Shown here in pieces: positions 1 to 8,918 of a stretch of DNA of 64,000 bases. The number at the start of each line of letters is the position of its first letter. Positions within the stretch are counted from its first letter, which is position 1. The position numbers and the translations under genes are program-made. Under the pieces are notes generated by a model. The model was not told where the DNA came from, made no database searches, and saw only the letters and a program-made list of their open reading frames with translations. This stretch comes from Agromyces intestinalis (GTDB lineage Bacteria > Actinomycetota > Actinomycetes > Actinomycetales > Microbacteriaceae), in contig NZ_CP043505.1 in the NCBI RefSeq assembly GCF_008365295.1, positions 124,001 to 188,000 on the forward strand. Direction: 5' to 3'.

Positions 1-273
1 TCGTCCCTGTTGCTCGTTCATGAGTCCGTCCCTTCGCGCCGGACCTTCGCCGGCACTGTCGTCCAGCGTGCGCCGCAGGGCGGCGGGATCGCGCCCGTGA
101 CGGTGCCGGGGCCGCGCCCGGGTCGAGCCCCGGTCGCCATGCCGCCCGTGATCCCCGGGGGGTCGACCGGTCATCCACCCGGGCGCGTCGGTGGCAGCTC
201 TCGCGGGAACGTGGTGCGGTGCCGACCGATCGGCACGACCGACCAGCAGGTCGGGCATCGGAAGGGAAAGCTC
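1..273. other. Lead-in without a supported gene
   Basis: No reading frame here has convincing codon use or a ribosome binding site, although frames stay open because of the GC content. A purine-rich stretch (gaagggaaag) at about 261-270 serves the START-like gene that begins at 274. The promoter of the forward cluster probably lies here, but no clear -35/-10 pair was found. Confidence 0.4.
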
Positions 274-717
274 ATGACGACCGTCAGATTCCACCTCACC
301 TCCACGTTGAGCGCACCAGAACTCATGGCGGTGCTCACCGACTTCAGCCCGGCACGTGCCGAGAACTGGCCGACGATCGACGCCGACCACTTCGAGGTGC
401 ACGCGCTCGGGCAGAACTGGGCCGACGTGACGGAGGGCACCGCCTCCGCGTGGGAGCACGCGCACTACGAATGGGACGCCGCCGCGAATCGCGTCGCGAT
501 CACCACGCTCGACTCGAAGGTCTTCGGCCCCGGCGGCGGCTGGGTGTTCCAGCTCACCCCAGAGGGCGACCGCACCCGGGTCGATGTCGAGCTCACCCGC
601 CGACCGACTGCCTTCAAGGCCAAGGTGCTCGCGCTGCTCCTGCCGCTCGTCGCACCGGGCGCGCTGCGCAAGTCGTTCAGCGGCCCGCTCCGGGCCCAGA
701 CGGCGGCCGCCGCATGA
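274..717 (+). CDS. SRPBCC/START-like protein
   Basis: A 147-residue protein that looks like a small START-like (SRPBCC) fold, a cavity-forming family that binds hydrophobic ligands or acts as cyclase/aromatase-like domains. The N-terminal strand (TTVRFHLTSTLSAPELMAVL) with the helix after it, the middle strands (WADVTEGTASAW, then HYEW) and the final long helix (residues about 118-138) match this layout. The ATG at 274 was chosen because gaagggaaag sits just upstream; the frame is open further 5' but without a start signal. It heads a forward cluster with a VOC and a SnoaL-like gene, all small ligand-binding folds. The ligand cannot be inferred. Confidence 0.6.
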   Translation: MTTVRFHLTSTLSAPELMAVLTDFSPARAENWPTIDADHFEVHALGQNWADVTEGTASAWEHAHYEWDAAANRVAITTLDSKVFGPGGGWVFQLTPEGDRTRVDVELTRRPTAFKAKVLALLLPLVAPGALRKSFSGPLRAQTAAAA

Positions 718-773
718 GGACCGGTACGGGCGCGAGCCCGCGCCGGTCAGCGACCACACGAAGGGGACCGTCC

Positions 774-1262
774 ATGGGATGGATCGACCGGATCTTCGGC
801 CGCAAGGTCGAGCTCGACACCGAGGCGCTGCCGGCGGGCGCGACCATCGGCGATGCGCGCGCCGTCGAGCGCTACCAGCGGATGCTGCGCACCGCACCGC
901 CCGACGTCATCGAACGCGCCCACGTCGAGGCGTTCGAGCGGCTTACGCCGGCACAGCTCGACCTGCTGTTCGAGCGGCTCACGGCGGACGCCGAGCAGAG
1001 CGACGAGCGGCCCGTCGACGCGAACCCCGCCAACCTGGCGCGCTCGGTCGCACGGGCCGGCCGGCGTCGACCGGCCGCGACCGTACGCTCGCTCGAGCGA
1101 ACACCCGCCGGCACCGACCAGCACGGGTGGGTCGGCGCGTCCCTGCTCGACACCGTCGCCTGGTACGCGATCGCCTCGGCGGCATGGACCTCCTGGGGCG
1201 ACCCGGGCGGAGCGATCGGCGATCCCTCCGGCGGCTGGGACTTCTGGGACTTCGGCCTCTGA
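774..1262 (+). CDS. Small protein with FxRLTPxQ motif, unknown function
   Basis: This 162-residue protein has a charged N-terminal region and a helical middle with the motif EAFERLTPAQLDLLFER (about residues 50-66). Its C-terminus is rich in Gly, Trp and Asp (WASW-like and WDFWDF segments). The RLTPxQ block recurs in the protein at 7287-7610, so the two look like members of one family. Similar actinobacterial proteins are sometimes mislabelled cation-transporting ATPase; no ATPase motif is visible here. The ATG at 774 follows a gaaggggaccg stretch, and the frame lies 56 bp behind the START-like gene, so co-transcription is likely. The function is unknown. Confidence 0.6.
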   Translation: MGWIDRIFGRKVELDTEALPAGATIGDARAVERYQRMLRTAPPDVIERAHVEAFERLTPAQLDLLFERLTADAEQSDERPVDANPANLARSVARAGRRRPAATVRSLERTPAGTDQHGWVGASLLDTVAWYAIASAAWTSWGDPGGAIGDPSGGWDFWDFGL

Positions 1263-1385
1263 CCGGCGGCGCGGCCGTCGGGGCGACCCGGGGGCGCGCC
1301 AGTGAGTCCGACGGGCGCGCCGAACGCGACGGCGAAGCATCCTCGAGACAACGAACCGATGCACGCAGAGAAAGGAACCCTTCCC

Positions 1386-2060
1386 ATGGACACCGAAACG
1401 ACCGCGACCGAGACGACTCGCACCGATGCCGAGGTGCGAGACGCGGCCCCTGCCCTGAAGCTCGAGGTCGTCGTCATCCCCGTCTCGGACGTCGACCGGG
1501 CGAAGGCGTTCTACGCCGGGCTCGGCTGGACGCTCGACGTCGACCTCGACATCGCACCCGGCTACCGGGTCGTCGAGTTCACGCCTCCCGGGTCGCCGAC
1601 GTCGATCATCTTCGGCACCGGCGTGACGGAGGCCGCACCCGGCTCGGTCCGCGGGCTGCAGCTCGTGGCATCCGACATCGAAGCGGCGCGTGAGGAGCTC
1701 GCGGCCGGTGGGGCCCTCGTCAGCGAGGTCTTCCACGATGAGACCGGCGTCTTCCACCACGGCGGCACCATCGCGCGCGTGCCCGGCCTCGCACCCGACC
1801 GCAGCTCGTACGGCTCGTGGATCGCGTTCGAGGACCCCGACGGCAACGAGTGGCTGGTGCAGGAGGTCACCCAGCGGATCCCGGGCCGGGTCGTGCAGAC
1901 CCGCTACGACTCCCCCGCCGAGCTGGCGGCCGCACTGCGCGCGGCCGCGGAGGCGCACGGCGCGCACGAGGCCAGGATCGGCCACGAGGATGCCGGTTGG
2001 CCCGAGTGGTACGCCGAGTACATGGTGCGGGCGGCCGCGGGCCAGGAGCTGCCTGAATGA
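1386..2060 (+). CDS. VOC family (glyoxalase/bleomycin-resistance-like) protein
   Basis: A 224-residue protein with a vicinal-oxygen-chelate domain: LEVVVIPVSDVDRAKAFYAG near residue 28 opens the first beta-alpha-beta-beta-beta unit, and WIAFEDPDGNEWLVQEV near residue 145 closes the second. Family members are metal-dependent lyases, dioxygenases, isomerases or drug-binding proteins. The glutamate in the closing EDPDGNEW motif fits a metal ligand. About 65 extra C-terminal residues (PAELAAALRAAAEAHG to the end) form a helical tail not needed for the fold. The ATG at 1386 has a good gaaaggaaccc site. The stop overlaps the next start by 4 bp, so translation is coupled. The substrate is unknown. 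Confidence 0.8.
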   Translation: MDTETTATETTRTDAEVRDAAPALKLEVVVIPVSDVDRAKAFYAGLGWTLDVDLDIAPGYRVVEFTPPGSPTSIIFGTGVTEAAPGSVRGLQLVASDIEAAREELAAGGALVSEVFHDETGVFHHGGTIARVPGLAPDRSSYGSWIAFEDPDGNEWLVQEVTQRIPGRVVQTRYDSPAELAAALRAAAEAHGAHEARIGHEDAGWPEWYAEYMVRAAAGQELPE

Positions 2061-2494
2061 CCGAACGCTCGGCCCATCTGGCTCGGCTGCTCGTCTTCGA
2101 GGAGCTCCGCTCGCTGCAGGGTCGGCTCTGTCGCGCGGCGGGCGACCGCGCGTGGGACGAGTTCGAACGATGCTTCGCCGCCGACGGGCAGCTGCGCGTG
2201 TACGAACCGGATGGTTCGCTGGCATGGTTCGCCCTCAGTCCGCATATCGGCGCGACGATCGACGTCGAGGCCGGCAGCGGCACGCTCGTCGTGCATTCGT
2301 TCGGGGGCGAGCTGACCCTTCGAGCCGAGTCGCGAGCCGAGGCCGTCTGGGCGGCGGAGTACGTCGTCGGCCAGGACGGCTCGGCGGCAGGCCGCGCGCA
2401 CCACGGGTACTGCCGGATGCACCAGACCTACCTCCGCGACGGCGAGCGGTGGGTCATCCGCTCCATCGACCTCATCCGACGGTTGCAGGACTGA
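2057..2494 (+). CDS. SnoaL-like (NTF2-fold) protein
   Basis: The predicted product has 145 residues and resembles the SnoaL-like/NTF2 alpha+beta cone. An N-terminal helix leads to the motif AWDEFERCFAADGQLRVYEP (about residues 32-50), and the strand EYVVGQDG and the closing segment YLRDGERWVIRSIDLIRR follow. Family members include polyketide cyclases, dehydratases and many small ligand-binding proteins. The ATG overlaps the VOC stop by 4 bp. No catalytic residue set can be assigned, so the reaction is open. Confidence 0.7.
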   Translation: MTERSAHLARLLVFEELRSLQGRLCRAAGDRAWDEFERCFAADGQLRVYEPDGSLAWFALSPHIGATIDVEAGSGTLVVHSFGGELTLRAESRAEAVWAAEYVVGQDGSAAGRAHHGYCRMHQTYLRDGERWVIRSIDLIRRLQD

Positions 2495-2516
2495 GCCGCG
2501 GAGTGGGAGCGAGCCG

Positions 2517-5381
2517 GTGAACCCAATAGGATCGGCGAGCATGGAGCACCGCGCGCCCGCCCCGCAACTGCTGGGCCGTCGGCGCGAGTGCGAGGCGATC
2601 GACCGCGTGCTCGCGAGCCTCGGCGGCGGCCAGAGCCGCGCCCTCGTGCTGCGTGCCGAGGCCGGTGCCGGCAAGTCGGCGCTGCTCGACTACGCGTCCG
2701 ACCGCGCCACCGCCTGCAGGGTGCTGCGCTCGACGGGCATCGAATCCGAGATGGAACTCGCCTACGCCGGTCTGCACCAGCTGTGCGTTCCCCTGCTCGA
2801 CGGCATCGACGCGCTGCCCGCGCCGCAGGCGGCGGCGCTCGGAGTCGCGTTCGGCCTGCGCAATGGGGACGCACCCGACCGGTTCATCGTCGGGCTCGCG
2901 GTGCTCGGACTGCTCGCCGACGCGGCGGCGTCGCGACCGCTGCTGTGCCTGGTCGACGATGCGCAGTGGCTCGACCGGGCGTCCGCACAGGTGCTCGCAT
3001 TCGTCGCGCGGCGGATCGTGGCGGAGTCGGTCGGCATCGTCTTCGCGGTGCGCGAGCCCGTCGACGACGCGTTCGCCGGCATCGAGGACCTCGTCCTCGA
3101 GGGCCTCGAGGACGCCGACGCCCGGCGGCTGCTCGCGTCCGTGATCTCGGGCCCGCTCGATCCCGACGTCCGCGACCGGCTGGTCGCCGAGACCAGGGGC
3201 AACCCCCTGGCGCTCATCGAGCTCTCGCGCGGCAAGCGGGCGGTCGAGATCGCGGGCGGCTACGGCATGACGGCGGCAGCGAGCGTGACGAGCCGCATCG
3301 AGGACACGTTCGTCGACCGCATCGGCGAGCTTCCGGCCGAGACGCGCTCGGCGCTCCTCGTCGCCGCGGTGGAGCCGGTGGGTGATCCCGTCCTGATCCA
3401 ACGGGCGATGGGCTCGCTCGGCATCGAGGCGGATGCGATGAGCCCCGCGATCGAGGAGACGCTGATCGAGTTCGGCGCGCGCGTCAGGTTCCGGCATCCG
3501 CTCATCCGCTCCGCGGTCGTGCGCGCGAGCCCCGTCGGCGCCCGACGCGCGGTGCATCGCGCGCTCGCCGCGAGTGCCGATGCGTCCGCCGATCCCGACC
3601 GACGGGCGTGGCACCTGGCCGAAGCGGCGATCGGGTTCGACGAGGAGGTCGCCGCCGACCTGGTCCGATCCGCCCGACGAGCGCAGGCGCGTGGCGGGCT
3701 GGCCGCCGGCGCGACCTTCCATGCGCGCGGCGCTGAGCTCACGCCCGACCCGACGATGCGCTCGAGACGCGCGCTGATGGCCGCTGAAGACCTGTACCGG
3801 GCGGGAGCGATGTCCGATGCGCTGCGACTGCTCGACCTGACCGAGCCCGAATTGCTCGACGAGCACCAGCGTGCCCGCATCGAGCTGGTGCGCGCGCACG
3901 TGGCCTCGAGCACGACTCGCGGCCGCGGCGCCGCGGCGCGCCTAGTGACCGCCGCGCGCCTGCTCGAACGACACGACGGAGAGACCGCCCTGGCGACCTA
4001 CGCGGACGCGGTGATCGCCGCGCTCTCCGCGGGAACGCACGCCGAAGAGGTCGGGCCCGCCGAGGTGGCGGCGGCGGTGCTCGCGGCCGACCCGGCGCCG
4101 CCGCTCAGCGGGCCCGCCCGCGCCGCACGGCAAGCACTGCACGGGCTCGCGGTGCTCATCGTCGACGGGTACGCGGCTGCGGCCCCGACGCTGCGAAGCG
4201 GGCTCGATCGGCTCGTGGCGTTCGCCGAGTCCGACGATCCGGCCGGGCCGGCCGCCGAACCCGACCCGCGCCGCGGGCTCGGCGAGGACGCCGCGCCCCC
4301 CGGCGGACTGCTGCAGTGGTTGCCCATCGCCTGCGCCGTCGCGCGCGCCCTGCTCGACGACTCGGCCTACGACCTGCTCGCCGCACGAGCGGTGCGCATC
4401 AGCCGCACCCAGGGCGCGTTCTCGCAGCTTCCGCTGCTGATGGCGGAGCGCGCGTCGGTGCTGCTGCTCAGCGGCCGGACGGACGAGGCGATGTCCGTCG
4501 CGCAGGAGCTGCAGCCGATCGTCGAAGCGACGGGCATGCCGACGTCGATGACGCGCAGCGGCTGGCTCGCCACGTTCCGGGGCGACGAGCGCACGAAGGC
4601 CGAGGTGACGGAACGGCTGCGGCCCGAGATCCTCGAGCGCGGTGAGGGGCAGTGGTTCACCACGGTCGCGTGGCAGGACGCGATGCTGTACAACTCGCTC
4701 GGGCGCTACCCCGAGGCGCTCGCAGCCACGGACTCGGCGGCCGGTCACCCGTACGACCTCGGGCTCGCCGGATGGATCCTGCCCGAGCGGGTCGAAGCCG
4801 CCGTACGCGCGGGTTCCCCCGAGCTCGGGACGGAGGCGCTCGGTCGGCTCGAAGAGCTCGCCGCGGCATCCGATACCGACTGGGCCCGGGGGCTCGCGGC
4901 TCGCTCCGCAGCCCTCGTCGCCGCCGCCGACCTGGCCGAACCGCTCCACCTCGAAGCGATCGAGCGCCTCGGGCGCACGCGGATCCGCACCGCGCTCGCT
5001 CGCGCGCACCTGCTCTACGGCGAGTGGCTGCGCCGTCGGAACCGTCGCGTCGAGTCGCGCGAGCATCTGCGGCTCGCGCACCAGCTCTTCGTGGAGACCC
5101 ACGGCGACGGGTTCGCGGAGCGTGCCCGGCGCGAGCTCGCCGCCACCGGCGAGGTGGTGCACAAGCCGGCGGCGAGCCCCGTCGACGAGCTCACCGCACA
5201 GGAGCGCCAGATCGCCCTGCTCGCTGCGTCGGGCAGCACGAATCCCGAGATCGGCGAGCAGCTCTTCCTCAGCCCGCGCACCGTCGAATGGCACCTCCGC
5301 AAGGTCTTCGTGAAACTCGACGTCTCGTCTCGACGACAGCTCGCACGTGCCATGCGGGTCACGCAGCCCGCACCCGCGTAG
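2517..5381 (+). CDS. LuxR family regulator with AAA ATPase domain (LAL type)
   Basis: This large regulator (954 residues from GTG 2517; 946 if the ATG at 2541 is used) has an N-terminal STAND/AAA ATPase and a C-terminal LuxR helix-turn-helix. The Walker A is AEAGAGKSAL at about 48-57, and CLVDDAQWLD fits the Walker B/sensor region. A long helical repeat region follows. The HTH (ELTAQERQIALLAASG through SPRTVEWHLRKVFVKL) occupies the last 65 residues. Such LAL proteins, related to MalT, bind a small inducer and ATP and activate nearby genes. The placement between the small-enzyme genes and the esterase suggests it controls this cluster. Both starts have weak upstream purine tracts. Confidence 0.85.
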   Translation: MNPIGSASMEHRAPAPQLLGRRRECEAIDRVLASLGGGQSRALVLRAEAGAGKSALLDYASDRATACRVLRSTGIESEMELAYAGLHQLCVPLLDGIDALPAPQAAALGVAFGLRNGDAPDRFIVGLAVLGLLADAAASRPLLCLVDDAQWLDRASAQVLAFVARRIVAESVGIVFAVREPVDDAFAGIEDLVLEGLEDADARRLLASVISGPLDPDVRDRLVAETRGNPLALIELSRGKRAVEIAGGYGMTAAASVTSRIEDTFVDRIGELPAETRSALLVAAVEPVGDPVLIQRAMGSLGIEADAMSPAIEETLIEFGARVRFRHPLIRSAVVRASPVGARRAVHRALAASADASADPDRRAWHLAEAAIGFDEEVAADLVRSARRAQARGGLAAGATFHARGAELTPDPTMRSRRALMAAEDLYRAGAMSDALRLLDLTEPELLDEHQRARIELVRAHVASSTTRGRGAAARLVTAARLLERHDGETALATYADAVIAALSAGTHAEEVGPAEVAAAVLAADPAPPLSGPARAARQALHGLAVLIVDGYAAAAPTLRSGLDRLVAFAESDDPAGPAAEPDPRRGLGEDAAPPGGLLQWLPIACAVARALLDDSAYDLLAARAVRISRTQGAFSQLPLLMAERASVLLLSGRTDEAMSVAQELQPIVEATGMPTSMTRSGWLATFRGDERTKAEVTERLRPEILERGEGQWFTTVAWQDAMLYNSLGRYPEALAATDSAAGHPYDLGLAGWILPERVEAAVRAGSPELGTEALGRLEELAAASDTDWARGLAARSAALVAAADLAEPLHLEAIERLGRTRIRTALARAHLLYGEWLRRRNRRVESREHLRLAHQLFVETHGDGFAERARRELAATGEVVHKPAASPVDELTAQERQIALLAASGSTNPEIGEQLFLSPRTVEWHLRKVFVKLDVSSRRQLARAMRVTQPAPA

Positions 5382-5433
5382 CCGCCCCGACGGACCCGCG
5401 CACCGGACACCCGGGCATCCCGACGGCAGAATA

Positions 5434-5472
5434 CCGGGGGGCTTCCCCGTCACCGGCACAGGTGCCCCCCGG
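5434..5472 (+). terminator. Possible hairpin between regulator and esterase
   Basis: Two 9-bp arms, ccggggggc at 5434-5442 and gccccccgg at 5464-5472, are perfectly complementary around a 21-nt loop. No T-tract follows, so it may be a weak terminator or simply a GC palindrome. Confidence 0.35.
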
Positions 5473-5496
5473 GAACGGTTGCACGACCGTGGAGCC

Positions 5497-7212
5497 ATGA
5501 ACATCCACACCCATTCCCGAGTCGCTCGCACGTCGGCACGCGCCGTCGACGCGAAGCGCATCGCCTTCTCGATCGCAGCGGTCGCCGCCGCGATCGTCGT
5601 GCTCGTCGCCTGTTGGGCGTCGATCGTCCCGCCTGCCCACGCCGAGACCCTCAGCGCCACGGCGTCGAGCGGTTCATCCAGCGACGCGCCCGACACGCCC
5701 GACGCGCCCGTCGTGCAGACCGCGGACGGGCCCGTGCAGGGCATCGCCACGCCCACCGGCGTCGAGTTCCGCGGCATCCCGTATGCGGCTCCGCCGACCG
5801 GTGAACTGCGGTGGACTCCCCCGCAGCCGGTCGCCTCATGGACCGACACCCGTGACGCGACCGTGTTCCCGCCGGTGTGCCCACAGGCTCCGCCGAGCCC
5901 GTGGGGGCAGAGCGAGGACTGCCTCTACCTGAACGTGACCGCCCCGGCAAGGGATGCCGCGGCGAGCAGCGAGCTGCCGGTCATCGTGTACATCCACGGT
6001 GGCGGCTTCTCGTACGGTGAGGGCGCCGACTACGACCCCACGAAGCTCGCGGGCGACGGCGCGATCGTCGTCACGTTCAACTACCGACTCGGGCTGCTCG
6101 GATTCCTCGCGCATCCCGCACTCGCCGACGGCCCGGGCGCAAGCACCGGCAACTTCGGCTACCAGGACCAGCAGGCGGCCCTGCGTTGGGTGCAGCAGAA
6201 CATCGATCAGTTCGGCGGCGCCCGCGACAACGTGACGATCGTCGGTCACTCGGCCGGTGGTCTCTCGGTGCTCGCACAACTGGCCTCCCCCGGGGCGAAA
6301 GGCCTGTTCCACCGCGCGGTGATCCAGGCGGGTGCGTTCGCACTCCAGCAGCAGTCGCTCGCACAGGCCGAGCAGGCCGGCCAGGCCAGCGCGGTTGCGG
6401 TCGGATGCCCCGACCAGTCCGCCGAGTGCCTGCGCGCGGTGTCGGTCGACACGCTCGTCGCCCACGAGCAGGCCTCGTTCACGCCGGGCTACGTCGACGG
6501 GACGGTGCTGCGCGAATCGGTCGGCTCGGCGATCGCCACCGGTCGGTTCAATCGTGTGCCCATCATCAACGGCACGAACACGCAGGAGGAGCGGATCTTC
6601 ACCACGATCGGTCGAAGCGTGACGAAGGGCGCCACGATCCTGCTTCCCGGCCCGATCGACGCCTCGAACTACGTATCGACGATCGCGACGAACTTCGGCA
6701 TCAGCACGACGAAGGCGAAGTTGATCGCGGCGGCGTACCCGCTGTCGAAGTACGCGACCCCCGCGCACGCGTTCAGCACGCTGAACTCCGACGCGAACTT
6801 CTCGTGCCCCGCGTATGCGCTCGACATCGCCGCCTCGCGATACGTGCCGACGTTCGCATACGAGTTCAACGACGCGCTGGCCCCCCAGCGCGATGTCCCC
6901 GACGGCCTGGGCGCACCGTTCGCCGCGACGCACCAGTCGGAGCTGCAGTACCTGTTCGACCTCCCGAACTCGCAGCTGCCCGGCGGGCTCTCACCCGACC
7001 AGGAGCAGCTCGCCGCGAACATGCGCGCCGCGTGGGTGCAGTTCGCCGCGATCGGCTCGCCGTCGACTGAGGCGGTGCAGTGGCCGCAGTTCAAGGCGCT
7101 GAACCCGCGCATCGTCTCCCTCGAGACGCCCGCGTCGAAGGTCGAGCGCGACTTCGCCCTCACGCACAAGTGCGGAGTCTGGGCGGCCGCCGCGCTGCTG
7201 GCCAACCTCTGA
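5497..7212 (+). CDS. Secreted type-B carboxylesterase
   Basis: A 571-residue exported esterase of the alpha/beta-hydrolase carboxylesterase type B family. Residues 1-52 form a signal peptide: basic start, hydrophobic segment IAFSIAAVAAAIVVLVACWA, then a PPAHA-A cleavage-like site. Family signposts follow: VEFRGIPYAAPPTGELRW, EDCLYLNV, YIHGGGF for the oxyanion hole, and GHSAGG with nucleophile Ser252. Glu364 (NTQEE) and His479 (THQSELQY) fit the rest of the triad. It would hydrolyse ester substrates outside the cell or at the membrane. It probably has its own promoter because a hairpin precedes it, and a strong terminator follows at 7225. Confidence 0.9.
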   Translation: MNIHTHSRVARTSARAVDAKRIAFSIAAVAAAIVVLVACWASIVPPAHAETLSATASSGSSSDAPDTPDAPVVQTADGPVQGIATPTGVEFRGIPYAAPPTGELRWTPPQPVASWTDTRDATVFPPVCPQAPPSPWGQSEDCLYLNVTAPARDAAASSELPVIVYIHGGGFSYGEGADYDPTKLAGDGAIVVTFNYRLGLLGFLAHPALADGPGASTGNFGYQDQQAALRWVQQNIDQFGGARDNVTIVGHSAGGLSVLAQLASPGAKGLFHRAVIQAGAFALQQQSLAQAEQAGQASAVAVGCPDQSAECLRAVSVDTLVAHEQASFTPGYVDGTVLRESVGSAIATGRFNRVPIINGTNTQEERIFTTIGRSVTKGATILLPGPIDASNYVSTIATNFGISTTKAKLIAAAYPLSKYATPAHAFSTLNSDANFSCPAYALDIAASRYVPTFAYEFNDALAPQRDVPDGLGAPFAATHQSELQYLFDLPNSQLPGGLSPDQEQLAANMRAAWVQFAAIGSPSTEAVQWPQFKALNPRIVSLETPASKVERDFALTHKCGVWAAAALLANL

Positions 7213-7224
7213 ATCGCACACCCC

Positions 7225-7254
7225 GCCGGGGGTGCCGTCACCGGCACCCCCGGC
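7225..7254 (+). terminator. Intrinsic terminator after the esterase
   Basis: A perfect 13-bp stem (gccgggggtgccg against cggcacccccggc) around the loop tcac lies 13 bp after the esterase stop. No T-run follows, which is common for actinobacterial terminators. Confidence 0.75.
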
Positions 7255-7286
7255 ACCCGCATCGCACGAGCCGTCGAGAGGCCGCC

Positions 7287-7610
7287 ATGTTCCAAGCATC
7301 GGTTCGAGACATCCGGGTGGTGAAGCGGTACGAGCGCGAGCAGCCGCACCGTCGATCGGCGATCACCACGGCCGAGGTCGCCGCATTCCAACGGCTCACC
7401 CCATCCCAGGCGAACCTGCTCTGGGAGCGGTCGGCCCGCCGCGACGCGGCGGCGACCGGAAGACGGCCCGGCCGCATCGACCTCGTCATCGGTTGGCTCG
7501 CCGGTGTTCCGGATGCCTCGACGCTCGGTCTCGGCGTCGCCGTGAACCCGACCGGCATCCCCTACGGCTGGTGGGCGATCGCGAACCGGGTCGCGAACGG
7601 GGGATTCTGA
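7287..7610 (+). CDS. Small RLTPxQ-motif protein, unknown function
   Basis: This 107-residue protein shares the block VAAFQRLTPSQANLLWER (about residues 31-48) with the 774-1262 product (EAFERLTPAQLDLLFER). It also shares a preceding V-x-R-Y-x-R element and a Gly/Trp-rich tail (GIPYGWWAIANRVANGGF). The N-terminal half is basic and the tail could contact a membrane. It starts at ATG 7287, 32 bp after the esterase terminator, so it may have its own promoter. It converges with the DeoR gene, whose stop lies 24 bp away. The function is unknown. Confidence 0.55.
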   Translation: MFQASVRDIRVVKRYEREQPHRRSAITTAEVAAFQRLTPSQANLLWERSARRDAAATGRRPGRIDLVIGWLAGVPDASTLGLGVAVNPTGIPYGWWAIANRVANGGF

Positions 7611-7634
7611 GGGTGGCGGCGGCCCACCGGCCGA

Positions 7635-8411
7635 TCAGCTGCGACCCGAAACCGCGCTGGAGTGAATCAGCCTTGCGCCGGCGTCGATGAGTTCTCGCGA
7701 CATCGGGTCGTTCGTCGACAGATCGGTGATGACGCCAGCGACCGCGTCGAGCGGCAGGACCGCATAGCGCGACGCTGCGCCGATCTTCTCGTCGCTGGCG
7801 AGCACATACGTCTCGGCGGCGCGTGATGCGAGCGCGCGCTTCATCGCGGCCTCATCCGCATCCCCCGTCGTCAGCCCGGTCGTGGGATGCACGCCGGTGA
7901 CGCCGAGGAAGAACAGATCGGCGCTGATCCTTTCCGCCGCTTCGACTGCGGCTGCACCGCAGGCCACCGCGGAGTGCTTGAACAGCTGTCCCCCGATGAG
8001 GAACACGTCGGCGTCGTGGTCCAGAAGTGCTGCAGCGATGGTCGGGCTGTGCGTGATGATCGTGCCACGGAAGGTTCTCGGGAGTGCCTCGACCATCGCG
8101 AGCGTCGTGGTGCCGCCGTCGAGAATGATCGTCGCGCCGTCCTCGATGAGTGCGGCGGCGATACCGGCAACCCGCCGCTTGCTGTCGGTTGCGACGGCGG
8201 TGCGGGTCGCGTAGTCGGCGACGGCCGGGGAGGCCGGGAGCGCGCCCCCGTACACACGCACCGCGAGACCGGCCGCGTCGAGTTCGCGCAGATCGCGCCG
8301 AATGCTGTCTTCGGAGAGACCCAGCTCGGCGGCCACCTCTTTCGCGATGATGCGCCCGTCTCGGCGCAGACGGTCCAGAAGCAGACTTTTCCGCGACGCA
8401 GCCAGCATCAT
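7635..8411 (-). CDS. DeoR family transcriptional regulator
   Basis: The product has 258 residues from the ATG at 8411. That start is chosen because AGGAAGGA lies a few bases upstream; an in-frame GTG at 8432 has no such site. The N-terminal winged helix has the DeoR signature (KSLLLDRLRRDGRIIAKEVA, then LSEDSIRRDLREL). A C-terminal DeoRC sugar-phosphate sensor domain follows (ILDGGTTTLAMVEAL, TGVHPTTGLTTGDADEAAMKRA). DeoR proteins usually repress sugar or nucleoside genes and release DNA on binding a phosphorylated sugar. It is divergent from the DUF4406-like gene across a 35-bp gap, which is probably its target. Confidence 0.88.
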   Translation of the reverse strand: MMLAASRKSLLLDRLRRDGRIIAKEVAAELGLSEDSIRRDLRELDAAGLAVRVYGGALPASPAVADYATRTAVATDSKRRVAGIAAALIEDGATIILDGGTTTLAMVEALPRTFRGTIITHSPTIAAALLDHDADVFLIGGQLFKHSAVACGAAAVEAAERISADLFFLGVTGVHPTTGLTTGDADEAAMKRALASRAAETYVLASDEKIGAASRYAVLPLDAVAGVITDLSTNDPMSRELIDAGARLIHSSAVSGRS

Positions 8412-8446
8412 CGATCCTTCCTGTTTGTGCACGTTTTTACTGTATC
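8412..8446. promoter_or_regulatory. Short divergent promoter/operator between DeoR and DUF4406-like genes
   Basis: The 35-bp gap is markedly AT-richer than its surroundings (gtttttactgtatc just before the forward ATG). The tgtatc element lies too close to the ATG for a long leader, so the forward transcript may be leaderless. The DeoR ribosome site occupies the other edge. A DeoR operator here would control both genes. Confidence 0.4.
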
Positions 8447-8914
8447 ATGCCGATTGTGCGGAAGCCTTTGCTGATCCTGATCGCCGGCCCCTACTCATCC
8501 GGCACGAACGGGCGCCTCGATCTGATGGCGCAGAACCTCGAGCGCCTCGAGAGCGCCGCCTGGCCGATCTTCGAGGCCGGGCACGTGCCCATCATCGGCG
8601 AGTGGGTCGCGCTCCCGGTGTTGGCACGCGCGGGGGCGAGCGGGCCGGCCGATCCGTTGGCCAGCGAGGTGATGTACCCCACCGCCGAGCGTCTCCTGCA
8701 GCACTGCAACGCCGTGCTGCGGCTTGCCGGTGACTCCCACGGGGCCGATCGCGACGTCGCGATCGCACGCGAGCGCGGCATCCCGGTGTACTACTCGATC
8801 GACGAGATCCCACACGCAACCCCGAGCGCGAACCGAGATCGGATGGCCCGAACCGGCCATCCCGATCTGGCTCGTCCGAGCGATGCCACAGGCGAAGACC
8901 GAGCACTGGACTGA
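8447..8914 (+). CDS. DUF4406-like / nucleoside 2-deoxyribosyltransferase-like protein
   Basis: This 155-residue protein begins PLLILIAGPYSSGTNGRL, the Rossmann-like opening of DUF4406 and nucleoside 2-deoxyribosyltransferase-type folds. It continues with AAWPIFEAGHVPIIGEWVAL, NAVLRLAGDSHGADRDVAIARERGIPVYY. The last motif (acidic residue before xARExGxPV) is typical of the family. Members handle nucleosides or nucleotides; some only bind. The ATG at 8447 lacks a clear Shine-Dalgarno sequence, in line with a leaderless start. The C-terminal 30 residues look unrelated to the fold. Control by the divergent DeoR gene is likely. Confidence 0.65.
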   Translation: MPIVRKPLLILIAGPYSSGTNGRLDLMAQNLERLESAAWPIFEAGHVPIIGEWVALPVLARAGASGPADPLASEVMYPTAERLLQHCNAVLRLAGDSHGADRDVAIARERGIPVYYSIDEIPHATPSANRDRMARTGHPDLARPSDATGEDRALD

Positions 8915-8918
8915 TGGC

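Noticed and set aside
747..2225. Long minus-strand open frame across the VOC and small genes
   Set aside because: Low-complexity Arg-rich translation, opposite genes with recognisable folds and ribosome sites.
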